DNA from: Cornus controversa
Lineage: Eukaryota; Streptophyta; Magnoliopsida; Cornales; Cornaceae
Direction: 5' to 3'
Assembly: GCA_026545225.1 (NCBI GenBank)
Contig: CM048850.1
Coordinates: 4,216,001-4,280,000, forward strand
Length of the DNA: 64,000 bases
Below, piece after piece: positions 23,577 to 35,824 of this stretch (its first letter is position 1; each line of letters begins with the position of its first letter). Under the pieces are notes generated by a model. The model did not search any database. It had not been told where the DNA came from and was given only the letters and a program-made list of their open reading frames with translations. Both the position numbers and the translations under genes were made by a program.

Positions 23577-24711
23577 ACCCTTAAGTGCTCCATAAGCAAC
23601 TCTTTTGTCTTTTGCATCTCAGAGTTGACCCTCTTCAGTTGCTTATTTTGTTCACTACACTTCTGTGCCAACCTTTCACATTCAGCAAGGATTTCATCAA
23701 CATCAGGTACATCTTCACTTCAGAACTTGAGATTGTCACATCTGATTCTTGTAAGGCCATAAACGAGCATGCCTCTTCATCAGGTGATTCTTGTTGTTCT
23801 TTTTCTGTGCTTGAATCCCAACCTGTGTAAAAGGCTTTTTTGTTGCCCTTTCCTTTGTATTGTGGAGCACTAAACTTCTTATGTTTTTGTTTCTTGGGAG
23901 TAGTTGGACCATTTGCTATGTAGTGACCTTGCTTTCCACACCCAAAATTACCTTGTCCTTGCTGTTGCTTCACTTTTCTCCTTATCTTGAATTTTTTGAA
24001 CTTTCTTGCTATGTAAACCATTTCATTCTCAGAGTCGTTAGAATTTGATTCCTTTTCGGTTAGAACCTCCACTTATTTTTCTTTTAGAGCTGACTCCCTC
24101 CGTGTTTGAGTAAGAGGTCCAATTCTCATCTCATAAGCTATAAGAGATGACTCTAGCTCATCAATACTGAGTCTAGAGATGTCTTTGTCTTCTATAATGG
24201 TGACTTTGGGATTAAACCTATCAGTAATAGTGCGTAATATCTTTTTGCACACCATTTTGTCTTCGATCTGTTCACCCAAAGCCCTCATGTCATTTACAAT
24301 CTCTTTGACTCTAAAGAATTAATCCGCCACATTTTCTCTTTCGTACATCTTAAGACCATCAAACTTGACTTGATGAAGTTAAATCTTATTTTCCTTGATG
24401 GTGTTGCTTCCTTCATGTGTAGTTATCAGAGAATCCCAAATTTCCTTCACAGTTTTGCAATTTTTGACTCTTGTAAGTTCTTATTTTTGTAATGCTTTGT
24501 ATAAAGCATTTCTAGCCTTCCCATCGACTGATTTGGTGATCTTGTCAGCTGCTGAGGGTTTAATAGGATCAAGGATGACAACCCTTTCCAATGTAGATTG
24601 CCAAACATCATAGGAGATGCAAAGTTAGAAAACAACCATCTTAACCCTCCACGTGTCAAAACTGGTGCCGTCAAAAATGGGAACCTTGTGAGCAAAACTG
24701 GTTTCAGCCAT
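23577..24711 (-). pseudogene. Copia copy A gag
   Basis: Start codon at 24711 on the minus strand (MAETSFAHKVPIFDGTSFDT), typical of copia gag, followed by the capsid (UBN2-type) region with MYTKHYKNKNLQES and DRFNPKVTIIEDKDISRLS. The nucleocapsid knuckle reads NFGCGKQGHYIANG (about 23905-23950): the first and last Cys of CCHC are replaced. Frameshifts and stops near 24660, 24445 and 24073. The copy B equivalent is 32285-33419. Confidence 0.85.
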
Positions 24712-24758
24712 ACTTAGGATCTTTGCTGTAGGTGGTTAAACTAAGAAATGCAGACTTG

Positions 24759-24772
24759 TGCTTTGATACCAA
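24759..24772 (-). other. Copia PBS beside the shared LTR
   Basis: Minus strand TTGGTATCAAAGCA, an initiator-Met-type primer site with one change, one base inside the LTR end. It shows that the LTR 24774-27201 acts as a 5' LTR for copy A. Confidence 0.8.
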
Positions 24773-24773
24773 T

Positions 24774-27201
24774 TGATGTACCTAGAGGGGGAGGGGGTGA
24801 ATAGGTTCTTCAATTTTTCTTCCTATTATTGCAAGTTTCGTTGGCACATGCAATCACACAATTTGATGGACACACAGATTTATAGAAGAAACCCCAAGGT
24901 GGGGAAAAAACCTCTTCGAACTTTGCTCCAATATGTTTGAAAAGGAAGTACAGTAATTCTCTCAATCACTCTCTCACTCACTCAACTTACAACATAGTTC
25001 GCTCCAGCACTCACCCAGTTCATAGCCTCCCTAAGCCTGAACCACTCTCACCAAATCTCACAACAACTTTTCCACTCTTAATCCCAACTTGGGCTTCCCA
25101 AAGCCCAAGCTATCTCACCATAATCACTCAGACTCCCCCTGTCCAAAGTATCCCAATACGTAGACTTTACATAATGATAGTGGAGTTAGTTCGATCTCTT
25201 GAGTAGTGACAAAGTCTTCACGCTTTGTATGTTGGTCTTCAAAGGATGATCTCCAACTCTTCAAACTCTAAAAGTTAGTCTTCAAGGATTGGTACAACAA
25301 TGACACAGCCACTTGTCTTCTTGGCACATCATGACACTTGAACTTCTTGACAGATAATGATAATTGAACTTCTTCAAAAATGGGTCATCAATAAATAAAC
25401 CCTTAAGGGTGTAATAATAACGGACTTGTAGAAGACACTCTTTCAATTATCCTCAATCTCAGCTTCTTGAAAACTCTTCATTAGCTTGATATTCTTCAAT
25501 AGCTACTCTTCTTACAAATCTTGAATTTGAACCTGTTCAAATAGATTAAACACAACTGCACTAGGGTAAAAGTTAGTAGCATGGGCAGTTTAAAAGATAG
25601 ACAGCAAATTCAGCATTTAGGACACCAATATATATCATTTTTGGACAGTGATAAACAACAATCAATATTTAGTAATTTCAACCATCAATATTCAGCAATT
25701 TTAAAACTCAATACTCAAGAATTTTAAAACTCAATACACAGCAAGTTTAAACTCAATACTCAGTAATTTTATACTCAATACTCAACAATTTCAAACTCAA
25801 TACGCAGCAATTTTAAACTCAATACTCAGCAATTTTGAGCATTAAGAAAACCAGTAAGGTCAGCACTATTTTAGCAAAATATCAGCACAATTCATCAGTA
25901 TTCACTCAACATATATCAGCAAAATTCTTCAGTATACTCTAGCAAAGATGGATTTTAATTAAACAAATATTTGAGGTTACGAATCAGATTTCCACTGCCA
26001 GCAAGCCAGACAATTAATTTCAGCAACTTTGGACTCCAACTGGAACATAACTTAAACCCAAATTATACTATGGTAAAACAATCATAAGCTCAATCAAAGG
26101 ACAAAACTGAGATAATGAAAACTGAAACCTTGTGATAGTTCAATAGAGTTTATATCAATGTGTGTGTGTGTGTGTTATCAGTGAATCTCAACCAAAGAGC
26201 TTATAAATGTAACTAAGGAAAAATTAAGGACATGTTATGCCATGTATCAATAGACGAAGTAGAAGATTCAGCAAACGGTGTTTGAGATTGTTGTGGATGA
26301 TGGCTGCTATGATGAGAGAATCTAACGACGACAAAAGCAGCAGTGATTGATGGCAGCAATACAACAGAAGCTGATACGAACGTTGAAGACGAAAACCAAA
26401 CAAGAACAGTAGCGCACTCGAACTTGACAACGACGAACACCATATTTGTAACCCACTCCATCGATGAAGACACTGAGAGTATACTGGACTATAGATGACG
26501 CCAATGAAGAGGATACAAGCTATTTATGACGCCGACGAAAGTGATTCATGCATGTTGAGACTTTAATGATGATGAGTTCAGTTGAAACTTGGTTTCCTGC
26601 ATCTCAAAGCATGGATTAAGCAATGATGAAAACTCTGCATTTTTTGATCCCAGCCAAGTTGCCTTCCTCTCTTTGATGCTCTCTCACTAAGCTCACCTCT
26701 CTCACTATCTCTGAGATTGTATCCCTCTCTGTCTCATTTTCTATATCTTGGTCTCTCTCAAAAAAAGGAACTCAGACCTATATCTAACTTTCCCAAATTA
26801 TTTTCCTTTTTTTATTTATATATATATAGATAGCCCCGTAAGCGAGAGAGAGTAAGAATCCTCACAAAAAGACAACCTTTTTTTAAAATTTAAATAAATT
26901 CCCTTTTTTTAAAAGAAAAAGGATGAGAAACCCTAATGCAATAAATTATCAAAAGTTACCCCTGCACTTTGTTACTTAAGAAGCATTCGTTTCCAAAAAA
27001 TGTCCTTGTAATTTAAATACCCAGCATGTCCCTGCAGTTAGGTTAGTGCACATAAAATAATAACAGGACAATTAAATAGATCATGAATACCAAATCCAAA
27101 ATTTATCATTCAAAGTAAAATGACACAAATGCCCTTAAAGATCCTTTTGACATTAAAAATAGGCAAACATGCTCATGAGCTTCCCGGATCATTAATCTCC
27201 C
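24774..27201 (-). repeat. Copia LTR shared by copies A and B
   Basis: Left end TGATGTACC is firm. The right end is set at GGATCA (27201) before a purine-rich tract on the minus strand (27202-27216), but the right LTR diverges from about 27135 on, so this end is uncertain by about 65 bp. Contains a 21-23 bp tandem repeat (25655-25845), a GT run (26160-26175) and an AT-rich TATA-like stretch (26817-26830). Confidence 0.8.
25655..25845. repeat. Minisatellite in shared copia LTR
   Basis: About eight diverged units of 21-23 bp on the theme AACTCAATACTCAGCAATTT. The matching array in the right LTR is 34340-34555 with about nine units. Confidence 0.85.
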
Positions 27202-27271
27202 CTTTTTGCCTTTTCATGTCTAAAAAAACTAATTACCCTAACTTCTTTCTCCCCGTTTTTGACAATAAAAG

Positions 27272-29117
27272 TCAAAAGGGTAGGAAAATAGGGAGCTTGC
27301 GAGGAGGAAGGGTGAGACCTAAGGCAGTGCGAAAAGTCTCAAAACGGGTCAGAGGCAAGGGTTTGGTCATAATATCTGCTGAATACTCTATGAGAATGTT
27401 GCCCTTTTGCACATTGTCCCTCAAGAAGTGATACTTGATGTCTATGTGTTTGTTTCTATTGTGTAAAGTGTGGTTCTTGCTAATGGCAGTGTTACTTTGA
27501 TTATCACAGAAAATGGTAGTTGTAGTGGAGAATTCAATGCCTAAAACTATGAGTGTGGTTCTCATCCATAATGCTTGAGAGCAAGCTTGTGCAGCTGAAA
27601 TGTATTCAGCTTCTGAGGAGGAGAGAGACACAGAAGCTTGCTTCTTGCTAAGCCATGAAACCATAATGTTTGCAAACATATAACAACATCCTAAGGTGCT
27701 TTTTCTATCAATTTGTGAACCTCCCCAATTGGCATTGGAGAAGGCCACAAGAGATAACACTAAAGAGGGGGTATAATGCAATCCAAGTTTAATGGTTCCT
27801 TTAATGTATCTAAGGATCCTTTTGACAACTTCTAAATGTGAGACTCTAAGATCACTCTGAAATCTAGCAACTAAGCCAACTGCAAACATGATGTCAGGCC
27901 TTGATGCAGTTAGGCATTAGAGACTGCCTATCAGGGACCGGTAAAGTGTATTATCAATAGGGTCAATGGTACACTCTTTGGACAATTTTGTGGTGACACA
28001 CATGGGAGTAGACATTGGTTTACAATCATCCATGTTAAAGTTTTTTAAAATTTCTTTAGCATACTTCTCTTGAGATATGAATATACCTTTAGTATATTGA
28101 ATAATTTGAAGTCCTAAGAAGTATTTCAAAGTGCCAAACATGGACATCTCAAACTCAGATTGAATAAGTGCAGCAAATTATGTGGTTTGACTCGAGTGTG
28201 AGCCACAAAACATGATACCATCCACATAAATTTACAAAATTAAAAAGCTTGGGTTGGAATGCCTCACATAAAGTGTACCATCAACTTTCCCTCTTTGGAA
28301 ACCTTGTTTAATAAGAAAGGAGTGAAGTTTGTCATACCATGCCCTTGGAGCTTGCTTAAGTCCATAGAGCATTTTTCTGAGCTTGAGAACATGTTGAGGA
28401 TGCTTTGTATCAACAAATCCTTCAGGTTGTTCGATGAATACTTCTTCAGATAGATCAACATTTAGAAAAATAGATTTGACATCCATTTGATAGACCATTA
28501 CTCTCTTGTAGCATACAAAGGAGAGGAGCACTTAGATGGACTCCAATCGAGCAACTGAAGAAAAAGTCTTATCATAGTCCAATTTGGCGATTTAAGCAAA
28601 TCCTTTACAAACTAATTGAGCTTTATTTCTAATAACTGTCCCTTTCTCATCTATTTTGTTCGGTAGATCCACTTGGAGCCAATAACATTCTTATTGTTTG
28701 GCTTGGGCATAAGGATCCAGGTATCATTCTTCTCAATTTGACATAGTTCTTCTTGCATTGCAGTTATCCAATCAGGGTCATCTTTTGCTTCAGAGTAATT
28801 CTTTGGTTCAATGGAGGATAACATAGCAAAGTGATTATGCTCATCCTTAGCTACAAGTGGTAATGCCTTCTTCTTAGCTCTTGTGAGAGCCCTTCCTTTA
28901 TTGTTGTCGAGAATGTTTTCTTGTTGGACTTCTTTTTGTAGATTTGGATATCGAGGTTCTCTTCTTTCTTCTTCAACAGTGGTGGATGAGCTAGGTTCCT
29001 CATTTTCATTTTCGGCTTCTAAAGGAAGATCTTCTTCTGATTCTTCCTTTTGCGTAGTGCCTTCTTCATCAATATTCACATAGATGGATTCAACCATTTT
29101 CTTGGTTCTCAAATTTT
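27272..29117 (-). pseudogene. Copia copy B reverse transcriptase and RNase H
   Basis: Minus-strand pol. RT begins with DDPDWITAMQEELCQIEKND (28651-29112) and runs through YQMDVKSIFLNVDLSEEVFI, MLYGLKQAPRAWY (28232-28531) to the catalytic box, which reads YVDG instead of YVDD (28217-28228). The thumb follows (FGTLKYFLGLQI, 27917-28147). RNase H (27272-27889) has SNANWGG where copia has acidic residues at the two Asn positions, then WLSKKQASVSLSSSEAEY, and ends near 27272. The frame is broken at about 28650, 28560, 28232, 28160 and 27915. Two catalytic sites are therefore damaged as well as the frame. Confidence 0.92.
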
Positions 29118-29122
29118 AACAT

Positions 29123-30582
29123 TGATCATGTGTTGTGAGTGTCTCAATTAAAATTACCACACTTCGCAATAAAATTAATTCCTTGCAGAATAGGGCTATC
29201 GAAAGGGGGTGTCCAACCTTAGGGATTATGGTCTGAATGACTTGGTATACAAAATTAATTCTAATTAAATTTTGAAAGAAAATAATTCTGATTTTTATAT
29301 TTAAACTAAGTAAAGAAACAAATAAAATAAAACAAAAATAGAGAGTATAGAAAATATGGGATAAATCTAGGGTAATTGACTTCACCACTAACGTCACAAT
29401 CAATGGTCAATTGAATTAACTATGGAAAATTACATCATGCATAAGTGGTGTCGGTGGCTACAAGCTCACCTTCATCCATCAAGAAGATAACATATAATTA
29501 AGGCTAAGTCATGGACTATCTTCGATTGGCATGGGCCATCTGCCTAACTACTCTACTCTATGGTACAATATGGTCCATCTTCTCTAGCCATACTCCATCA
29601 AAGCGTTTAATGATATATTCAGTGATTACCATTGTGTAACAATCGCTCTCAGGATCACAGAAAATAAGATAGATTAAGTTCAATAACAACAACTAAATAT
29701 CTAAGACAAGATGAGAAATCATTGAAACTTAATTCATAAGACTTTTATAGCTCAATCCTATAATAAGAATCCTCTAAATTACACAATCAATGCATGTATA
29801 TAAAGATCTCCAATAATTAAAACAATCAAACCATTGATGCTTAGTTAGGGCTATATCAAAACCCTAGTGAATGAACTAGTCGCTCATGGTAGAAGAAGAA
29901 ACTTCAACAGTTGAGGAAGAAGGCATCATCTTCATGAAATACGTGTAAGACTTCGTTCTCCAATGGTTCTCCATTTCAAAGCTCTGCAAAATATGTCTTT
30001 AATGGTGTCCAAAAGCTCTTTAAGACTCTCCCCAAACACCCTCCAGTTCACCACTTTATGCCCCAAGAGAATACACCAAAGTCCTAATCCAATTAGGAAT
30101 TAATTAGGTTTTCCCGCAGCACTAAATAGGTGGATTTTTCTGCTGACATTCGGCCTAACTTTTGACCCACTAGAAGTCCGATTCATAGAATTTACGTGAA
30201 ATATAAAAGTGTCTAGAATCAAATTTTGCTTAATAATTATGAAATTTAAGTTGATTTGAGGTTCAAAAATAACACTTCTGGTCCATTTTCCAAAATGGGA
30301 TTAAAATTATATAAAGCACAGAATTGGGCTTCAGGCCCGTAACCTTCTTAAGCAGCTGTAATTCTTTTGGACCTTTTCCTTTGGCTAATTTGAGTTAAAT
30401 TATGGAGTTGAATGAATGCACTTGATGTAGGCTTCATATAACCTTCTTGGATGTCATCTTTAAAAGCCCAAAATCATGATTTTAACTAAAATAATCATTA
30501 AGGCCTTGAAAATACAGAAGACACTAAGAAAATAAAATACGTAAGTTAAGAGGCTAGAATATGTAACATTCAATGCCGATCA
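29123..30582 (-). repeat. Solo Athila-type LTR in copia pol
   Basis: 1460 bp, TGATCA...GATCA, flanked by a perfect 5-bp duplication AACAT (29118-29122 and 30583-30587). Closely matches the LTRs of Athila-1. Its removal reconnects the C-terminal integrase reading (LGYSTKSKAYR) with the following RTKKMVES. Confidence 0.95.
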
Positions 30583-30587
30583 AACAT

Positions 30588-31823
30588 CTGTAGGCTTTGC
30601 TCTTTGTTGAATATCCCAAAAAGATGGCTTCATCAGCTCTTGAGTCAAACTTTCCCAAATTATCATGGTTATTATAGATAAAGCATATACTTCCAAAGAT
30701 TTTGAAGTAATGCACAGTTGCAGGCCTCCCAAACCACAAGTCAAAAGATGTTTTTGTCGAATTTGATCTCAAAAGAGCTCTATTGATGATATAGACCGTT
30801 GTGTTTACCGTTTATGCCCAAAAACCCTTAAATAGATTCTTCTCAAATAGAAGTGTTCTACCCATTTCTTGAACTGTTCTGTTTCTCATTTCAACTACCC
30901 CATTTTGTTGAGGTTTTCTAACTGCTGAGAATTCTTTCTTGATTCCCTGAATTCTTTCACGATGAACTCTATTCCAAAATCAGATCTAAGTCTTTTAACC
31001 CTGCAACTTTTCTCACTCTTAACAAGGTTAATAAACTTTTTGAAATGAATTATAGCTTCAGATTTTTCTTTCAAAAAATAAATTCAAGTCATTCTACTAT
31101 AATCATCAATGACAAATATAAAGTACTGGCTACCACCAATACTTGTGGTCCTCATGGGTTCACACAAATCCATATACACAATATCAAGTGATTTAGAGGT
31201 ATTCACTTCCTTTATTTTAAAAGAGATTTTTGTCTGCTTACCTTGTTGGCAAGCATTGCAAACTTGATTTTCATTCAGAGACAAATTTGGAAGACCTCTA
31301 TGTTCTTGGAATGCACATGCCCTAACCTTTTGTGCTAAAGTGTTGAATTTTTTATGTTAGTGAAATTGCAAATAGTGTGTGAGTAGTCTTCATGAATAGT
31401 GTAGACATTTCCTAGAGCTCTACATGCAGTAAAAAGAGTTTTATCGGATCGTTTATCAATAACATTGCAGTTTTCTTTATCAAAATTTACTAAGCTGCCA
31501 GTGTCACATAATTAACTCACACTCAACAAGTTATGCTTTAACCCCACTACATAGAGCACATCACTTAGCATAGGAATTTCTTTGGTTTCAAGTATTGTAC
31601 CTTTTCCTACAATTTTGCCTTTCTTATTATCTCCAAAAATAATAGAACCACCACCAAAGTTTTCAATGTTAGAAAATTTGGTCTTATCTCCTGTCATGTG
31701 TCTAGAGCAACCACTATCAACATACCACTTGGTATTGACATTACAAGCTTTCAAAGCAGTGTACAAAAGCATGCTTATAGAGTTCAATTTCTTAAGAATC
31801 CACATCATTTTAGTTTTAATCAA
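30588..31823 (-). pseudogene. Copia copy B protease and integrase
   Basis: Protease active site WYVDSGCSRHMTGD and the flap region up to VLYVVGLKHNLLSVS lie in 31512-31823. The pre-integrase zinc region gives CNACQQGKQ, followed by the catalytic core start DIVYMDLCEPM and the VIDDYSRMT block (31084-31284). The core end and C-terminal region (SFDLWFGRPATVHYFKIFGS) lie at 30588-30772. Stops and frameshifts separate the blocks; the part from about 30780 to 31080 is only recognisable in pieces. Domain order PR-INT before RT defines copia. Confidence 0.88.
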
Positions 31824-33419
31824 CCCTTTTTGAAATTACAGATGCTATGTGCAAGTGTAGATATGTCTTTCTAACATACATGGGTTTTAGCTTCACATAA
31901 TTGGGACATGCAAATCTAAAAAATGCATTCTTAATCCTAGATTGATGATAAGCATTATATAGAATTTCATGTTTTGGTCTACTAGCTGTATCAATAACAA
32001 GATATGATGCATATATATTGCCATTTATAGCTCTAACAAAGGTTGAGTGGGTTTTGTTTGATATCACCTGAGTGGCTTTGTCGTCAAAGCCAATACCTGT
32101 TTTGCCCAATTGATTTGTAGACTTTTCCCAAATCACATGCATCTTTTGAGATCTCTCCTCAAGAAACAAACTCAGTTCTAGTTTGCACTTTTTGGTGCTC
32201 CAGTTTGATTCTTGAGTCCTGTATTTCATTAGATAGCAAATAGTAAGTGAAATAACACACAAGGTAGAAAATTTTACCCGTAAGTGCTTCATAAGAAACT
32301 CTTTTGTCTTCTGTATCTCAGAGTTGACCCTCTTCAATTGCTTCTTTTGTTCACTACGTTTCTGTGCCAACCTTTCACATTCAGCAAGAACTTTATCAAC
32401 ATCGGGTTCTTATTCACTTTCAGAACTTGAACTTGCCACATCTGATTCTTGTAAGGCCATAAACAAGCATGCCTCTTCATCATTCTCATCAGATGATTCT
32501 TGTTGTTCTTCTTCTGTGCCTGAATCCCAACCTGTGTAAAAGGCTTTTTTCTTGCCCTTTCCTTTGTATTGTGGAGCACCAAACTTCTTGTATTTTTGTT
32601 TCTTGGGAGCAGTTGGACAATTTGCTATGTAGTGACCTTGCTTTTCACACCCAAAACAACCTTGTCCTTGTTGTTGCTTTGCTTTTCTCCTCATCTTGAA
32701 TTATTTGAACTTTCTTGCTATGTAAGCTATTTCATCCTTAGAGTCATCAGAATTTGATTCCTTTTCAATTGGAACCTCCACTTCTTTTTCTTTTAGAGCT
32801 GACTCCCTCCATGTTTGAGTAAGAGGTCCAATTCTTATCTCATAAGCTGTGAGAGATGACTCCAGCTCATCAATGCTGAGTTTAGAGATGTCTTTGTCTT
32901 CTAGAATGGTGACTTTGGGGTTGAACCTATCAGTCATAGTGCGCAATAGCTTTTTGCACACCACTTTGTCTTTGATCTGTTAACCCAAGGCTCTCATGGC
33001 ATTTACAATCTCTTTGACTCTAAAGAATTAATTCACCACATTTTCTCTTTCATACATCTTAAGACCATCGAACTTGACTTGATGGAGTTGAATCTTATTT
33101 TCCTTGATGGTGTTGCTTCCTTCATGTGCAGTTACCAGAGAATCCAAAATTTCCTTCGCGGTTTTGTAATTTTTGACTCTTTTAAATTCTTGTTTTTGCA
33201 ATGCTTTGTATAAAGCATTTCTAGCCTTCCCATTGACTGATTTGGCGATCTTGTCATCTATTGAGGGGTTAATAGGATCAAGATGACAACCCCTTCCAAT
33301 GTAGCGTGCCAAACATCATAGGAGATGCAAAGTAAGAAAGCCTCCATATTAATTCTCCAAGTGTCAAAACTGGTGCTGTCAAAAATGGGAGCCTTATGAG
33401 TAGAACTGTCTTTAGCCAT
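31824..33419 (-). pseudogene. Copia copy B gag
   Basis: Start codon at 33419 (minus). The capsid region (33028-33312) contains KSVNGKARNALYKALQKQEF and ENKIQLHQVKFDGLKMYERE; 32701-32964 carries DRFNPKVTILEDKDISKLS. The nucleocapsid keeps an intact CCHC knuckle, CFGCEKQGHYIANC (about 32610-32655). A coiled-coil-like Lys/Glu-rich tail follows (31816-32400). Stops after NVVN and after FK and a few frameshifts make it a pseudogene. It is better preserved than copy A. Confidence 0.88.
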
Positions 33420-33466
33420 ACTTAGGATCTTTTCTGCAGGTGGTTAAACCAAAAAATACAGACTTG

Positions 33467-33480
33467 TGCTTTGATACCAA
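33467..33480 (-). other. Copia copy B PBS
   Basis: Minus strand TTGGTATCAAAGCA. The LTR beside it has lost its terminal 45 bp or so (compare 24774-24820), so the PBS now touches internal LTR sequence. Confidence 0.8.
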
Positions 33481-35824
33481 TTTTTTTTCCTATTATTGCA
33501 AGTTTGGCTGACACATGCAATCACACAATTTGATGGATACATAGATTTATAGAGGAAACCCCAAGGTGGGAAAAAAAATCTCTTCGAACTGAGCTCCACT
33601 ATATCTGAAAAGGCAGTACAATAATTCTCTCAATCACTCTCTCACTCACCTAACTCACAACGTAGTTCGCTCCAGCACTCACCCGGTTCACAGCCTCCCT
33701 AGGCCTGAACCACTCTCATCAAATCTCATAACAACTTTTTCGCTCTCAATCCCAACTTGGGCTTCCCAAAGCCCAAGCTATCTCACATCAATCTCACCAC
33801 AATCATTCACACTCCCCCCTGTCTAAAGTATGATAATACTTCGACTGTACATAGTGATAGTGGAGTCAGTTCGATATCTTGAGCAGTGGCAAAGTCTTCA
33901 AGCTTTGTATGTTGGTCTTCAAAGGATGATCTTCAACTTTTCAAATTCTAAAAGTTAGTCTTCAAGGTCTGGTACGACAATGACAGAGTCACTCGTCTTC
34001 TTGGCACATGATGACACTTGAACTTCTTGACAAATAATGATAATCGAACTTCTTCAAAAATGGGTCTTCAATAAATACACCCTTAAGGGTGTAATAACAA
34101 CGGACTTGTAGAAGACACTCTTTCAATTATGCTTAATCTCAGCTTCTTGAAAACTCTTCATTAGCTTGATATTCTTCATGAGCTACTCTTCTGATAATTC
34201 TTGAATTTGGACCTGTTCTAATAGATTAAACACAGCTGAACTAGGGTAAAAGTTAGTAGCCTGGGCAGTTTAAAACATAGACAGCAAATTTAGTATTTAG
34301 GACACCAATATATATAATTTTTGGACAGCAATAAACAACAATTTCAAGCTCCAATATCCAGCAATTTTAAAACTCAATACTCAGCAATTTTAAAACTCGA
34401 TACACAACAATTTTGAAGTCAGTACGCAACAATTTTAAAACTCAATACTCAGCAATTTTGAACTCAATACTCAGTAATTTTAAACTCAATACTCAGCAAT
34501 TTCAAACTCAATACTCAGTAATTTTAAACTCAATACTCAGCAATTTGAACATTAAAGAAGGTCAGCACTATTTTAGCAAAATATTAGGACAATTCATCAG
34601 TATTTTCTTAGCATATATCAGCAAAATTCTTCAGTATACTCTAGCAAAGATGGATTTTAATTAAACAAAAATTTGAGGTTTCAAATCATATTTCCACTGC
34701 TAGCAAAGTAGACAATTAATTTCAGCAACTTTGGACTCCAACTGGAACATATCCCAAACCCCAATTATACTATGCTAAAATCATCATAAGCTCAATCAAA
34801 GGACAAAATTGAGACAATTTAAACTGAAACCATGTGATAGTTCAATAGAGTGCATATCAGAGTGTGTGTGTGTGTGTTAGCAATGACTCTCAACCAAAGA
34901 GCTTATAAATGTAACTGAGGAAAAATTAAGGACATGTTATCCCATGTATCAGCAGACGAAGTAGAAGATTCATCCAATGGTGTTTGAGTCTGTTGTGGAT
35001 GATGGCTTCTATGATGATAGAATCTAACGACGACAAAACCAGCAGTGATTGATGGCAGCAATACAACAGAAGCTGATACAAACATTGAAGACGAAGACCA
35101 AACAAGAACAGTAGCGCACTCGAACTTGACAACGACGAACACCATAACTGTGACCCACTCTATCGATGAAGTCGCTAAGAGTATATTGGACTATAGATGA
35201 CGCCGGTGAAGAGGATACAAGCTATTTATGATGCCGACGAAAGTGATTCTGGCATGTCGAGACTTTGATGATGATGTGTTCGGTTGAAACTTGGTTTCCT
35301 GCATCTCAAAGCACAGATTAAGCAATGATGAAAACTTTGCATTTTTCGATCCAAGCCAAGATGCCTTCCTCTCTTTGATGCTCTCTCACCATCTCCGAGA
35401 CTGTATCCCTCTCTGTCTCATTTTCTATATCTTGGTCTCTCTCAAAAAAGTAACTCAGACCTATATCTAACTTTAATCGTTTTCCTTTTTTTATTTATTT
35501 ATATATATATATAGCCCCATAACCGAGAGAGAGAACAATAATCCTCACAAACAGACAACCTTTTTTTAAATTTCAAATAAATTTCCCTTTTTTTTAAAGA
35601 AAAAGGATGAGAAACCTTAATGCCATAAATTACCAAATGTTACCCTTGCACTTTGTTGACCCAAAAGCTCAAAAATATCCTTGCAATTTCAATACCCGAC
35701 ATGTCCATGCAATTAGGTTAGTGCACATAAAATAATAATAGGACAATAAATAGATCATGAATACCAAACCCAAAATTTATCATTTAAAGTAAAATGACAC
35801 AAATGCCCTTAAAGATGACCATCA
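33481..35824 (-). repeat. Copia copy B 5' LTR (end deleted)
   Basis: Collinear with 24774-27201 but lacks the PBS-proximal terminus. The join lies in a T-run. The right end is set at CATCA (35824), after which Tekay-2 LTR sequence resumes. Confidence 0.8.
34340..34555. repeat. Minisatellite in copia copy B LTR
   Basis: About nine units of 21-23 bp, same theme as 25655-25845 but with a different number and order of variants. Confidence 0.85.

Larger units (their letters stand above)
23486..35824 (-). mobile_element. Ty1/copia array: two copies sharing one LTR, nested in the Tekay-2 3' LTR
   Basis: Order on the plus strand: LTR stub 23486-23571, gag of copy A 23577-24711, PBS, full LTR 24774 to about 27201, pol and gag of copy B 27272-33419, PBS, LTR 33481-35824. 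The middle LTR has a PBS on one side and the pol end on the other, so it serves as 5' LTR of copy A and 3' LTR of copy B. This is the product expected from unequal recombination between LTRs of copies. Flanking Tekay-2 sequence resumes on both sides, but the duplication is poor (ATAAC against ATGCC). PR-INT-RT-RH order and motifs identify copia; a SIRE/Maximus affinity is only a guess. Confidence 0.85.

Noticed and set aside
26213..26504. Open frames conserved at 26213-26504 and 34903-35145
   Set aside because: Both lie at the same place in the two copia LTRs, so similarity is due to LTR identity. The frames differ by stops and show no protein family.
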